This document shows, piece by piece, positions 1-7,216 of a stretch of 17,245 nt of DNA. The position numbers and the translations under genes are program-made. The number at the start of each line of letters is the position of its first letter. Position 1 is the stretch's first letter. The DNA comes from Desulfurococcales archaeon ex4484_204 (lineage in GTDB: Archaea > Thermoproteota > Thermoprotei_A > Sulfolobales > NBVN01). The notes under the pieces are model-generated. The model was not told where the DNA came from and searched no databases. It saw nothing but the letters and a program-made list of their open reading frames with translations. The DNA lies in the NCBI GenBank assembly GCA_002255065.1, contig NJEF01000003.1:1-17245 (forward strand), given 5' to 3'.

Positions 1-2
1 GT

Positions 3-365
3 ATAGAGTTAAACTCTGTTAGGGAGGAGGCTAAGAAGGTTAAAGAGCTGCTAAGGAAGAAGCTAGGCCAGTTAGAGGACCAGGTAATTAGGCTTGAGAA
101 GGATATGGCCAACCTCATGGTTCTCTACATGAGCAACGAGGTTAGCGAGTCAGCGTACAAGTCAGCTATCGATCAGCTAAGGATGTTAAAGGCTAGGAGC
201 TCTGATGAGAAGAGGGATGTTGAGAGGCACCTAGAGATAATAACGAAGCTGGAGTCTGAGAGCCAGCCGAAGGTATTCCGTGAGTTAAAGACCGCTATAG
301 AGCCTAAGGCTGAGGTAAAACCATCTGAGAGCGCCCCGATCCAGGTCCAGATAGTGGAGACGTAG
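3..365 (+). CDS. cdvA: CdvA, cell-division protein, C-terminal part (5' truncated by window edge)
   Basis: The reading frame is open from the first bases of the window, so the gene begins outside it and about 120 codons are visible. The visible part is a charged, Lys/Glu/Arg/Leu-rich coiled coil (about the first 85 residues), then a Pro/Glu-rich tail ending in a short hydrophobic peptide (IQVQIVET). No domain signature is diagnostic here, and the PRC-barrel-like N-terminus would lie off the edge. The identification rests on coiled-coil character plus position: in Crenarchaeota cdvA sits directly before cdvB and cdvC, as here (stop at 363-365, cdvB about 20 bp later). In that family CdvA marks the division site on membrane and DNA and recruits CdvB through a C-terminal ESCRT-III-binding peptide; I infer the hydrophobic end is that peptide. 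The internal ATG at 105 is not the true start, because the coiled coil continues upstream of it. Confidence 0.75.
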   Translation: MELNSVREEAKKVKELLRKKLGQLEDQVIRLEKDMANLMVLYMSNEVSESAYKSAIDQLRMLKARSSDEKRDVERHLEIITKLESESQPKVFRELKTAIEPKAEVKPSESAPIQVQIVET

Positions 366-387
366 ACCTAGTGAAGATGTGGGAGGT

Positions 388-1242
388 ATGACGTCCGTTA
401 TTTTAGACGGTGGTAAGAAGTTGCCGTGGGTGCTAAGGATATTTGGTTTTAACCTAAGAAAGCGCCCTGATAGGAGTAAGGTACTAGCATCGCTTATAGT
501 TAAGATAGAGTCCTCGATTAGTGAGATTAGGGACAGCGTGACTAAGTTGAAGCTAAGGTATGATAACTTGTTGAAGAGAGCTATTACTGCGTTGCTTAGG
601 GGGGAGAGGGATAAAGCTCTCATATACGCTAATGAGATGGTTGAGGTTAAGAGCATGTTTAAGAAGTTAAAGGTCTCCGAGAAGGCCTTAGAGCAGGTGA
701 AGCTGAGGTTAGAGACGATTGAGAGCGTCACCAACGTGCCTATGGTGCTTAACGAGATCGCGGGGATTTTAGCAGCTACTAAGGACTACGTGCACGATGT
801 CATGCCCGCTCTAGCCTACGGGCTTGACTCCCTCATAACTGAGACTAGGAGGGTTATGAGTGAGACAACGGATGTCGAGGAGCGCTCTGTCGAGGTCATA
901 CATTATACCCCAGAGGCTAAGAAATTACTTAAGGAGATCGAGGCAGCAGCAGAGGAGAGCGTATCTAAGCAACTACCTGAGCTACCTATATCCTTGATAA
1001 CGCCTTACCGGCGCGGTGTCGAGGTTAGGATAAAGGAAAGTCAAACAGGCTACATGAGGAAACCACCTAAAGGTATACTTAAGAAGCAGGTAAAGGACAT
1101 AGATAGGAAGGTAATGGAGTACATTATAATGCACGGAGGCTTTATAGACATTGCTGACGCAGCGTTGCAGCTTGGGGTACCTAAGGATGAGGTGGTCGAA
1201 TCTCTTCATAGGTTAAAGGAGCAAAACAAAATAGTGTTTTAA
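388..1242 (+). CDS. cdvB: CdvB, ESCRT-III-like cell-division protein
   Basis: This is an archaeal ESCRT-III homologue, which polymerises at mid-cell and drives membrane constriction. The protein (about 284 residues) has a basic N-terminus, a helical ESCRT-III core (about 25-170, with a charged first helix pair and a VTNVPMVLNEIAGIL segment), a linker with a Pro-rich MIM2-like peptide QLPELPI (195-201) that would bind the MIT domain of CdvC, and a C-terminal winged helix (about 236-284, containing YIIMHGGFIDI and ending NKIVF) that would bind CdvA. Both interaction modules are therefore intact. The start is uncertain. ATG 388 directly abuts GGGAGGT with no spacer, GTG 379 lies in frame upstream without a ribosome site, and TTG 421 has a better-spaced GGTGGT. 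Gene order cdvA-cdvB-cdvC is that of Sulfolobales and Desulfurococcales. Confidence 0.92.
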   Translation: MTSVILDGGKKLPWVLRIFGFNLRKRPDRSKVLASLIVKIESSISEIRDSVTKLKLRYDNLLKRAITALLRGERDKALIYANEMVEVKSMFKKLKVSEKALEQVKLRLETIESVTNVPMVLNEIAGILAATKDYVHDVMPALAYGLDSLITETRRVMSETTDVEERSVEVIHYTPEAKKLLKEIEAAAEESVSKQLPELPISLITPYRRGVEVRIKESQTGYMRKPPKGILKKQVKDIDRKVMEYIIMHGGFIDIADAALQLGVPKDEVVESLHRLKEQNKIVF

Positions 1243-1256
1243 GTTAAGACAGCCAC

Positions 1257-1270
1257 TTCTTAAAAGTTAT
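1257..1270 (+). promoter_or_regulatory. TATA-type promoter of cdvC
   Basis: The 48-bp gap between cdvB and GTG 1291 contains CTTAAAAGTTA, with its TTAAAA centred near 1263. Archaeal transcription normally begins about 26 bases downstream of the TATA centre, here near 1289, almost on GTG 1291. That would give a leaderless cdvC mRNA and make the upstream GTG 1282 too early. This is inference from sequence only. Confidence 0.45.
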
Positions 1271-1290
1271 TAAGGCATGGGGTGTGTGGA

Positions 1291-2424
1291 GTGAGCAACT
1301 CATTAAATTATCTAGAAAGAATAGCAAGGCACTACGCGTTGCAGGCGGTAATGCATGATAGGGAGGGCAATATAGGTGAAGCCATAAAGTACTATAGGGA
1401 GAGTGCTACAATCCTAAAGAAGATTATTAAGCTATACCCTGACAACGGATTAACGCCTGTTTATAAAGAGTGGATAAAGCACTACGAGATAAGGGCAAGG
1501 GAGTTGGAAAAGTTAAGATCGGGGTTGTTCGTTCCTGCACATGGGAAACAGGAAGATGAGGATATAGATAGCCTCATAATGACTGAGAAACCTAAGGTTA
1601 CCTTTAATGATATAGCAGACCTAGTAGATGCTAAGAGAGCTATAAGGGAGGCTATTGTCTACCCTACAAGGCGTCCTGATTTATTTAAGGTAGTGGGGTG
1701 GCCTAGGGGAATTCTCCTATTTGGCCCACCCGGCTGTGGCAAAACCTTACTTGCTGCCGCAGTAGCTAACGAGATAGACGGCTACTTTATACAGGTCGAT
1801 GCAGCCAACGTAATGTCTAAGTGGTTAGGTGAGGCGGAAAGGAGGGTTGCTAAGATATTTAAGAAGGCTAGGGATCTATCCCGTACGGGTAAGCCAGTAA
1901 TTATATTCATAGATGAGGTTGATTCACTTTTCGGCGTATTCTCTAGTGAGGTTGGTGGTGAGGTTAGGGTTAGGAACCAGTTCCTAAAGGAGATGGACGG
2001 CCTTCAGGATAAGGAGAATGATAGCTTCATATACGTCATTGCAGCAACCAACAAGCCTTGGAAGCTCGACACAGCGTTCATAAGGAGGTTTCAGAAGAGG
2101 ATATTCGTCCCGCTTCCCGATATGAAGGCTAGACTTCAAATCCTAGAACTCTATACAAGGAAGATAAAGTTGGCTGACGACGTTAACCTAAATGAGCTAG
2201 CTAAAATGCTTGAAGGCTATACGGGTAGTGATATAAGGGATATAGTGGTAGCAGCGTATATAAGGACGGTTGATGATGTTTTCAATAAGTATAAAGGTGA
2301 AGGGGATGTTAGGCCTGTTTGCTGGAATGACTTCTTGGAGGTCTTAAAGAGTAGGAAGCCAAGCGTTAACAGCGATGTAGTGAAGGTTTATAGGAGCTGG
2401 TATTCCAAGTTTCAAGCGCTCTAA
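1291..2424 (+). CDS. cdvC: CdvC, Vps4-like AAA+ ATPase
   Basis: This is the ATPase that remodels and disassembles CdvB polymers during cytokinesis. Numbered from GTG 1291 (377 residues): an N-terminal MIT three-helix domain (about 1-75, beginning YLERIARHYALQAV) for the MIM peptide of CdvB; a linker; a AAA+ core with Walker A GPPGCGKT (145-152), Walker B IIFIDE (204-209), sensor-1 Asn254 in AATN, and paired arginines 265-266 in FIRRF as arginine-finger candidates; then a small helical domain and a Vps4-type C-terminal segment (DFLEVLKSRKPSV). Pore-loop candidates lie in MSKWLGE. All catalytic residues are present. GTG 1282 is an in-frame alternative; 1291 is preferred because a TATA box lies at leaderless distance and the N-terminus then matches family length. 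The separate promoter suggests cdvC can be expressed apart from cdvAB. Confidence 0.95.
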   Translation: MSNSLNYLERIARHYALQAVMHDREGNIGEAIKYYRESATILKKIIKLYPDNGLTPVYKEWIKHYEIRARELEKLRSGLFVPAHGKQEDEDIDSLIMTEKPKVTFNDIADLVDAKRAIREAIVYPTRRPDLFKVVGWPRGILLFGPPGCGKTLLAAAVANEIDGYFIQVDAANVMSKWLGEAERRVAKIFKKARDLSRTGKPVIIFIDEVDSLFGVFSSEVGGEVRVRNQFLKEMDGLQDKENDSFIYVIAATNKPWKLDTAFIRRFQKRIFVPLPDMKARLQILELYTRKIKLADDVNLNELAKMLEGYTGSDIRDIVVAAYIRTVDDVFNKYKGEGDVRPVCWNDFLEVLKSRKPSVNSDVVKVYRSWYSKFQAL

Positions 2425-2448
2425 CATACTCTAAGTGTAAGTTGACTG

Positions 2449-2456
2449 TTTTTCTT
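2449..2456 (+). terminator. T-rich terminator after cdvC
   Basis: TTTTTCTT lies 25 bp after the cdvC stop, without a strong preceding hairpin. Archaeal RNA polymerase often terminates at such pyrimidine tracts. A 7-bp inverted repeat (GTAATAC/GTATTAC) follows at 2461-2488. Confidence 0.4.
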
Positions 2457-2460
2457 AAGG

Positions 2461-2488
2461 GTAATACTAAGCATTAATGGGGTATTAC
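2461..2488. repeat. Inverted repeat in cdvC-nrdJ spacer
   Basis: Arms GTAATAC (2461-2467) and GTATTAC (2482-2488) are perfect inverted repeats around a 14-base loop. They could form a weak AT-rich hairpin or a regulator site upstream of nrdJ. Seven base pairs this close together can arise by chance in AT-rich DNA. Confidence 0.25.
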
Positions 2489-2509
2489 TAGTACCTAACT
2501 ACACCTCGA

Positions 2510-2519
2510 CTTATAGAAG
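2510..2519 (+). promoter_or_regulatory. Possible TATA box of nrdJ
   Basis: CTTATAGAAG lies about 60 bp before the nrdJ ATG and would start transcription near 2541, giving a leader of about 33 bases. ACTTAAT near 2540 is an alternative that would give an almost leaderless message. Neither is strong; the two cannot be separated from sequence alone. Confidence 0.25.
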
Positions 2520-2573
2520 ATAGGCTTACTAGAATAAGGACTTAATCCAGTGGTGTATCTGGTGCCTTAGTAG

Positions 2574-5500
2574 ATGACAAATATAGTGAAGCTTGTAGTC
2601 GTTAAGAGCAATGGAAGCGAGGAGAGGTTTAGCATAGATAAGTTAAGAACTTCCCTAGATAGGGCGGTTAGGCATGTCATTAAAGGGGGGGATAGCGATA
2701 TCGTAAATGAGGTCTTAGATGAGGTGGTGTTGGACATCTCTAAGAGCGTTCAAGGAGGGAAGATAAAGACTGCGGAGATTGCTGAGAGGGTCGAGAAGGT
2801 TTTAATTAGTAAGGTTATTGAGAATCTTGTTTACGAGAGAATAGCGAGAGCGTACGTACTCGCCAGAATATACAATCACGTTTACGGTAAAGGGGGTTGG
2901 AGCTCCTTTGACCCAGTAGATGAAGATTTAACGTATGCTGCTTTAAGGGTTCTCCAAGCTAGGTATCTCTTAAAGGACTCTCATTCCGGAAGGATTAAGG
3001 AGACCCCTAAAATGATGTTTTGGAGGGTTGCTTCAGGTATTGCAAGAGCTGAGAAGGGGGATAACTTTGAGGTGTGGCGCAGGAGGTTCTTCGATGTGAT
3101 GTCAAAGAGGAGGTTCATACCTAACTCTCCAACATTAATGAACACGGGGACTAAGCTAGGGATCTTATCCGCATGCTTCGTAATACCCGTAAGGGATGCG
3201 ATGGTTACTTTAGATGGCGACGGAATCTACGATGCTGTTAGGGCGCAAGCAGTGGTTTTTCAGCAAGGTGGGGGAACAGGGTTTGATTTCAGCGAGCTAA
3301 GACCTAAAGGAGACGTTGTAGCAAGCACAGCAGGTGTTGCAAGCGGCCCGCTATCCTTTATGAGGATATTCGACCTCAACACCGACGTGATTAAGCAGGG
3401 CGGTAGGAGGAGGGGGGCTAACATGGGCGTGCTCCACATATGGCACCCTGATGTCCTAGAGTTTATTAAGTCGAAATCGGGGGCTTTAAAGGATACGCAG
3501 CTTCAAAACTTTAACATCTCAGTGGGGATGTATGATTACTTCTTTGAGGCAATAACAAGTAATGAGAAGATCCCCCTAGTAAATCCGAGGAAGACCAGTA
3601 TTGATGGTAGCCATGACTCAAGAAAGTATGCAATGGTTAAGGCTAGGCACTACATGAAAGAGGACTGGGTTCAAGAAATCATTATAGATGAGTTGGAGGC
3701 TAATGGAGGCTCCATACCTCTTGATAAGACGTTATTAGTAACTATTGACGAAGCTTTAGCTATAGCTGAGAGGGAGGGAGCTATAATGTCGTTAGAGGAC
3801 CCCGTAGAGGTCTTTAATGACATCGTTAAATCAGCATGGGAGTCAGGGGATCCAGGGCTGATATTCATCGACACAATAAACAGAAGGCACCCGGTTTGGT
3901 ACTTAGGAAAGATCAGTGCTACTAATCCCTGTGTTTCTAGGGATGCAAGGATACTTACCCCTAAGGGCTGGGTTAAGGCAGGGGATATCTATGAGGAGGC
4001 TAGGAGGAAGGCTTCCCCCACCTTAGTGGTTACCTCACCTAAGCTGGGTGTCGGCGGTGAGCCAATAGCTTACCAAGCCGAGCTTCTAGTACCTATCGCG
4101 GATGTTCCGATAGGTATTAACGGCCACGAGCTCTGGTTTAAGATAGCTAAGCCTGTTAAGTCCTACGTATGGTACGTAGGCCGTAAGAGGGCATTAAAGG
4201 TTATAACCAAGGAGGGATATACTATAGTTGTTACCGAGGATCATAGGTTCTTAACGCCTAATGGATGGAAAAAGGCTAAGGACTTAAAATGCGGGGATAG
4301 AGTAGCATTATTAAGACTTCACCCAGCCTCTCTACTTAGTATTAATGGTGAGGTAGTAGACCCAGACATTGCCTTTACTATAGGATGGCTTATAGGTGAT
4401 GGGGTGATGAACGAATACCATGTAAGCTGGCACTTTAACCCCGCTAATGATAAAGCTATTAGTAGGGTGGAGGCAGCTATAGCGAAGTTAGGTGGCGGTG
4501 AGGAGGTACATAAAACTAATGAGGGCTCCAGGATTACTATAAGGTGTAACAGTACGTCTCTGGTTTATAGGCGTTTACACGAGTACATAGGTAAGGATGC
4601 TCACGAGCTGAATGGACGGATACCGGACTCTGTATGGAGGTGGTGCCCAGAAGGGTACGCCGAGTTCTTAAGAGCACTGTTTACTGCAAGAGGTTTCGTA
4701 GATCATGAAGGCTCTATAGTGCTAACCGCCCTATCTAGAGAGTTATTAGAGGATGTCCTTGTAATGCTATCAACATTCGGGATTGCAGGAGAGATAGGTA
4801 AGAGAGACCTTAATGAGGTAGGCAGCAGCGGGCCCTCATATCTGCTCTTTAGTCAGCACGAGTTAGTTATTAGGGAGAGTATTAGTAGGAAGTTATTCAT
4901 GGACTACATAGGTTTTGAGGTAGGTAATGGGTTTAAGGATGATGCAAAGCATAGTGAAGACATTGGTCCCATGTATTACGCTGAAGTAAAGGGTGTTGAG
5001 GATGTAGGGTTAAAGGACTTCTACGACTTTACTGTCCCAGGATTCCATAACTACATCGCGCAAGCTATAATAAACCATAACTGTGGTGAGGAGCCTCTGC
5101 TAGAGTGGGAGTCATGTAACTTAGGGTCTATTAATCTAGAGATGTACGTACGGCGTAGTAAAGAGGACGAGCCCTACATAGATTGGGAAGGCTTAGCTAA
5201 AGATATAGCAGTAGCTGTTAGATTCTTAGATAATGTGATAACGGTGTCTAGGTATCCGTTAAAGCAGCTAGAAGCAGCTGCTAGGAAGGCTAGAAAAATT
5301 GGTTTAGGGGTGATGGGATGGGCCCACATGCTAGTTAAGCTCGGTATCCCCTACGACTCCATCGATGCTTTATACTTAGGCTACTACCTCGCGGAGTGGA
5401 TAGCGTATAACGCGTACCTAGCATCAGTAGAATTATCTAGGGAGAGAGGTCCTTTCCCTGCCTGGGATAAGAAACTGTATAGACCGTATTGGATAACAGC

Positions 5501-6368
5501 TAAACCTCTAAAGGAGTTACTAAGGACAGCAGGGGTTAAGGGTGAGGTGAGTGAGAAGGTAAGGAGGCTTATCGAAAAGCGCCCATTAGTTGACTGGAGT
5601 AAGGTTAGGGAAGGAATGCTAAGACACGGTCTTAGGAATGCAGCACTGCTGTCAGTAGCTCCTACAGGCACGATCTCCATAATAGCTGGGACGTCGTCAT
5701 CCATTGAACCTATCTTCGCTCTTGCCTTTACAAGGGTTGTCTCCGTTGGCGTTTTCATAGAGGTTAATAGCCTATTTCTTGAAGCCTTAGCTAGTTACGG
5801 GCTGGATGACCCTGAGGTTATTAAGGCTATTGCTGAGACAGGGTCCATAGCTCATAACCCCTTCATGCCGAGACCTCTAAGAAAGGTTTTCAGGGTTGCC
5901 CATGATATAGAACCTATATGGCATGTGCTTCACCAGGCGGTATGGCAGCAATGGGTTGATGCAGGTGTTAGTAAAACAGTTAATATGAGGGCTGAGGCAA
6001 TACCTGATCATGTTAGAGATGTATACGTAATTGCCTGGGCTCTAGGATGTAAAGGTATAACGGTGTACAGGGATAAGAGTAAGTCTCAGCAGGTAATACA
6101 CTTCGGGATTAAGTTATCTAAGAAAATGGCTAAAAGAGGGGAGGTCTTAGGCGTTGAGACAATAAGATCTAGCAAGGTGGGGAGCGATTATAGCGGTAAG
6201 TCTACAGGTGAGCCTTCGCTAATAGGGACAGAGGCACCGCTTAACGTAGGTGTTAAGACTAAGGAGCGCGGTGAAATCTCTAAGGACAAAAGGGGTTCAA
6301 GGTTTAGATTATCAACTATAGTCTTAGAGGATGGGGATGTGGGTGACTGTAAGTCATGTGAGTATTAG
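2574..6368 (+). CDS. nrdJ: Class II (adenosylcobalamin-dependent) ribonucleotide reductase with intein
   Basis: The enzyme reduces ribonucleotides to deoxyribonucleotides using a B12-derived thiyl radical. The precursor is 1264 residues; removing the intein (453-836) leaves 880, about normal for NrdJ. Order: ATP-cone regulatory domain (about 5-95), N-terminal RNR domain, ten-stranded barrel, long polar linker, redox tail. Active-site cysteines are Cys201 (SACFVIP), the radical Cys837 in the split NP|CGEE motif, and Cys848 (ESCNLGSIN), the same 11-residue spacing between radical and second cysteine as in Thermotoga NrdJ. PTGTISII (1030-1037) is the phosphate-binding motif. The tail ends CKSC (1259-1262), the pair that re-reduces the active site after a flexible linker of about 75 residues. 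ATG 2574 is directly preceded by an in-frame TAG, so it is the first possible start. No separate R2 subunit gene is nearby, consistent with class II. The gene converges on a glutaredoxin-like gene, the ends overlapping by 4 bases. Confidence 0.96.
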   Translation: MTNIVKLVVVKSNGSEERFSIDKLRTSLDRAVRHVIKGGDSDIVNEVLDEVVLDISKSVQGGKIKTAEIAERVEKVLISKVIENLVYERIARAYVLARIYNHVYGKGGWSSFDPVDEDLTYAALRVLQARYLLKDSHSGRIKETPKMMFWRVASGIARAEKGDNFEVWRRRFFDVMSKRRFIPNSPTLMNTGTKLGILSACFVIPVRDAMVTLDGDGIYDAVRAQAVVFQQGGGTGFDFSELRPKGDVVASTAGVASGPLSFMRIFDLNTDVIKQGGRRRGANMGVLHIWHPDVLEFIKSKSGALKDTQLQNFNISVGMYDYFFEAITSNEKIPLVNPRKTSIDGSHDSRKYAMVKARHYMKEDWVQEIIIDELEANGGSIPLDKTLLVTIDEALAIAEREGAIMSLEDPVEVFNDIVKSAWESGDPGLIFIDTINRRHPVWYLGKISATNPCVSRDARILTPKGWVKAGDIYEEARRKASPTLVVTSPKLGVGGEPIAYQAELLVPIADVPIGINGHELWFKIAKPVKSYVWYVGRKRALKVITKEGYTIVVTEDHRFLTPNGWKKAKDLKCGDRVALLRLHPASLLSINGEVVDPDIAFTIGWLIGDGVMNEYHVSWHFNPANDKAISRVEAAIAKLGGGEEVHKTNEGSRITIRCNSTSLVYRRLHEYIGKDAHELNGRIPDSVWRWCPEGYAEFLRALFTARGFVDHEGSIVLTALSRELLEDVLVMLSTFGIAGEIGKRDLNEVGSSGPSYLLFSQHELVIRESISRKLFMDYIGFEVGNGFKDDAKHSEDIGPMYYAEVKGVEDVGLKDFYDFTVPGFHNYIAQAIINHNCGEEPLLEWESCNLGSINLEMYVRRSKEDEPYIDWEGLAKDIAVAVRFLDNVITVSRYPLKQLEAAARKARKIGLGVMGWAHMLVKLGIPYDSIDALYLGYYLAEWIAYNAYLASVELSRERGPFPAWDKKLYRPYWITAKPLKELLRTAGVKGEVSEKVRRLIEKRPLVDWSKVREGMLRHGLRNAALLSVAPTGTISIIAGTSSSIEPIFALAFTRVVSVGVFIEVNSLFLEALASYGLDDPEVIKAIAETGSIAHNPFMPRPLRKVFRVAHDIEPIWHVLHQAVWQQWVDAGVSKTVNMRAEAIPDHVRDVYVIAWALGCKGITVYRDKSKSQQVIHFGIKLSKKMAKRGEVLGVETIRSSKVGSDYSGKSTGEPSLIGTEAPLNVGVKTKERGEISKDKRGSRFRLSTIVLEDGDVGDCKSCEY
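3930..5081 (+). mobile_element. Intein (384 aa) in NrdJ with degenerate LAGLIDADG endonuclease
   Basis: The host protein is interrupted between NP and CGEE. Splicing blocks are complete: Cys453 at the N-terminus (CVSRDARILTPKGW), block B TEDH (Thr554, His557), block F DFTVPGFHNYI, C-terminal His835-Asn836, and Cys837 of the host as +1 nucleophile. Splicing should therefore work and leave NPCGEE intact. A two-motif LAGLIDADG endonuclease lies inside: first motif TIGWLIGDG (602-610) keeps the acid at Asp609; second motif LRALFTARG (699-707) has Arg706 where Asp or Glu is needed. The homing nuclease is thus probably inactive while splicing is kept. Insertion at this RNR motif is known for archaeal RIR1-type inteins. 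The frame is continuous across both junctions with no damage. Confidence 0.95.
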
Positions 6369-7159
6369 TGCTGTTCTTCCGAGCTCTCAAGACACTCTAT
6401 AAGCTTAGATATAAGCTTCCTCCTCACCTCTTTGCTATAAGCTTCCTCCGACCTCTTAATTACTCTCTCTAGCAACTGCTCCTCGTACGGTAGGCCGACG
6501 AATTCTAGGTTTCCGTTTATTGCTAAGGCTGGCACACTCATAACGTTATACCTATCTGCTATATCGGGGTTCTCATAGGCTTCCACAGTATCGCTTATTA
6601 TGGCTTTGCGGTCTGCTTTATAGGATTCGAAAGCAAACATGTTAGCTATCAATGCTGCGTAGGGGCAGTACGGACATGTAGGTGTTACGACAACCTCTAC
6701 ATGCACCTTACCCCTTAGTGTAGCTAGCTTATTTACCGTTGAGTTACTTAAGCCAGAGTCGTTGTTGCTTACCCTTATTATAGTCTCGACTAAGCTTCTA
6801 ATCTCCTCACCCGCAGGCATACCTGTGTATCTGATGTATCCCTCGAGGAGGGCTACAGACGGCACCCTCACTATGTTAAACTTCTTAAAGAGATCGCTGT
6901 TATCCCTCCTATGAATTACATTGTGTACTAAAAGCCTCCTACCATTGCGAGTGGGGCTAGCTCTAGATATCGTCTCTATGAGCTTTACGGTGTTGCTACA
7001 GTAGCGGCAGTCATCGTCGATGAAGGTGTATATATCAACATGGTTTCGCATGTCGGATAGGGCCTCCCTTAAAGCACTTAGATCGTCGTCCGTGAAGCTA
7101 ACCTGGAACATTCGGTCTATCTCGGTACCCCACTCTATGCTTGTAGCCACGCTTCTCAC
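6365..7159 (-). CDS. Protein disulfide oxidoreductase (glutaredoxin-like, two thioredoxin folds)
   Basis: A 264-residue protein made of two thioredoxin-fold units, each with a CxxC redox site: CRYC (51-54) and CPYC (162-165). Each unit also has a cis-proline region (RVPSV near 100, SVPAL in the second half). This is the architecture of hyperthermophile PDO (Pyrococcus, Aeropyrum, Sulfolobus), a cytosolic dithiol-disulfide oxidoreductase that takes electrons from a thioredoxin-reductase-like partner. No signal peptide is present. The gene ends head-on with nrdJ, overlapping by 4 bases, so it may deliver electrons to the CKSC tail of NrdJ; that is inference. GTG 7159 fits a leaderless start from a TATA box near 7188; GTG 7150 is an alternative with AAGGTGA five bases upstream. 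Confidence 0.92.
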   Translation of the reverse strand: MRSVATSIEWGTEIDRMFQVSFTDDDLSALREALSDMRNHVDIYTFIDDDCRYCSNTVKLIETISRASPTRNGRRLLVHNVIHRRDNSDLFKKFNIVRVPSVALLEGYIRYTGMPAGEEIRSLVETIIRVSNNDSGLSNSTVNKLATLRGKVHVEVVVTPTCPYCPYAALIANMFAFESYKADRKAIISDTVEAYENPDIADRYNVMSVPALAINGNLEFVGLPYEEQLLERVIKRSEEAYSKEVRRKLISKLIECLESSEEQH

Positions 7160-7182
7160 CTTAAAGAGAGGGGGTGCGCGGG

Positions 7183-7195
7183 CTAAAAGCTTTAC
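7183..7195 (-). promoter_or_regulatory. TATA-type promoter of the disulfide oxidoreductase gene
   Basis: Read on the - strand this is GTAAAGCTTTTAG, centred near 7188, which predicts a transcript start near 7161, next to GTG 7159. It sits in the 57-bp gap after the phosphatase gene, so the oxidoreductase can be transcribed independently. Confidence 0.4.
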
Positions 7196-7216
7196 ATGAG
7201 TGATGACGTAGTTCCT

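Noticed and set aside
105..365. Stand-alone small protein starting at ATG 105
   Set aside because: The same frame continues open to the left edge with matching coiled-coil composition, so it is the C-terminal part of a longer protein (CdvA).
285..734. 149-codon ORF on the - strand opposite cdvA/cdvB
   Set aside because: It is a shadow of the highly biased cdvB reading frame, with no ribosome site or recognisable motif, and cdvB is clearly the real gene.
7200..7206. GTGATGA on the + strand as a possible C box
   Set aside because: No CTGA follows at 10-14 bases and no TATA precedes it in the right orientation.
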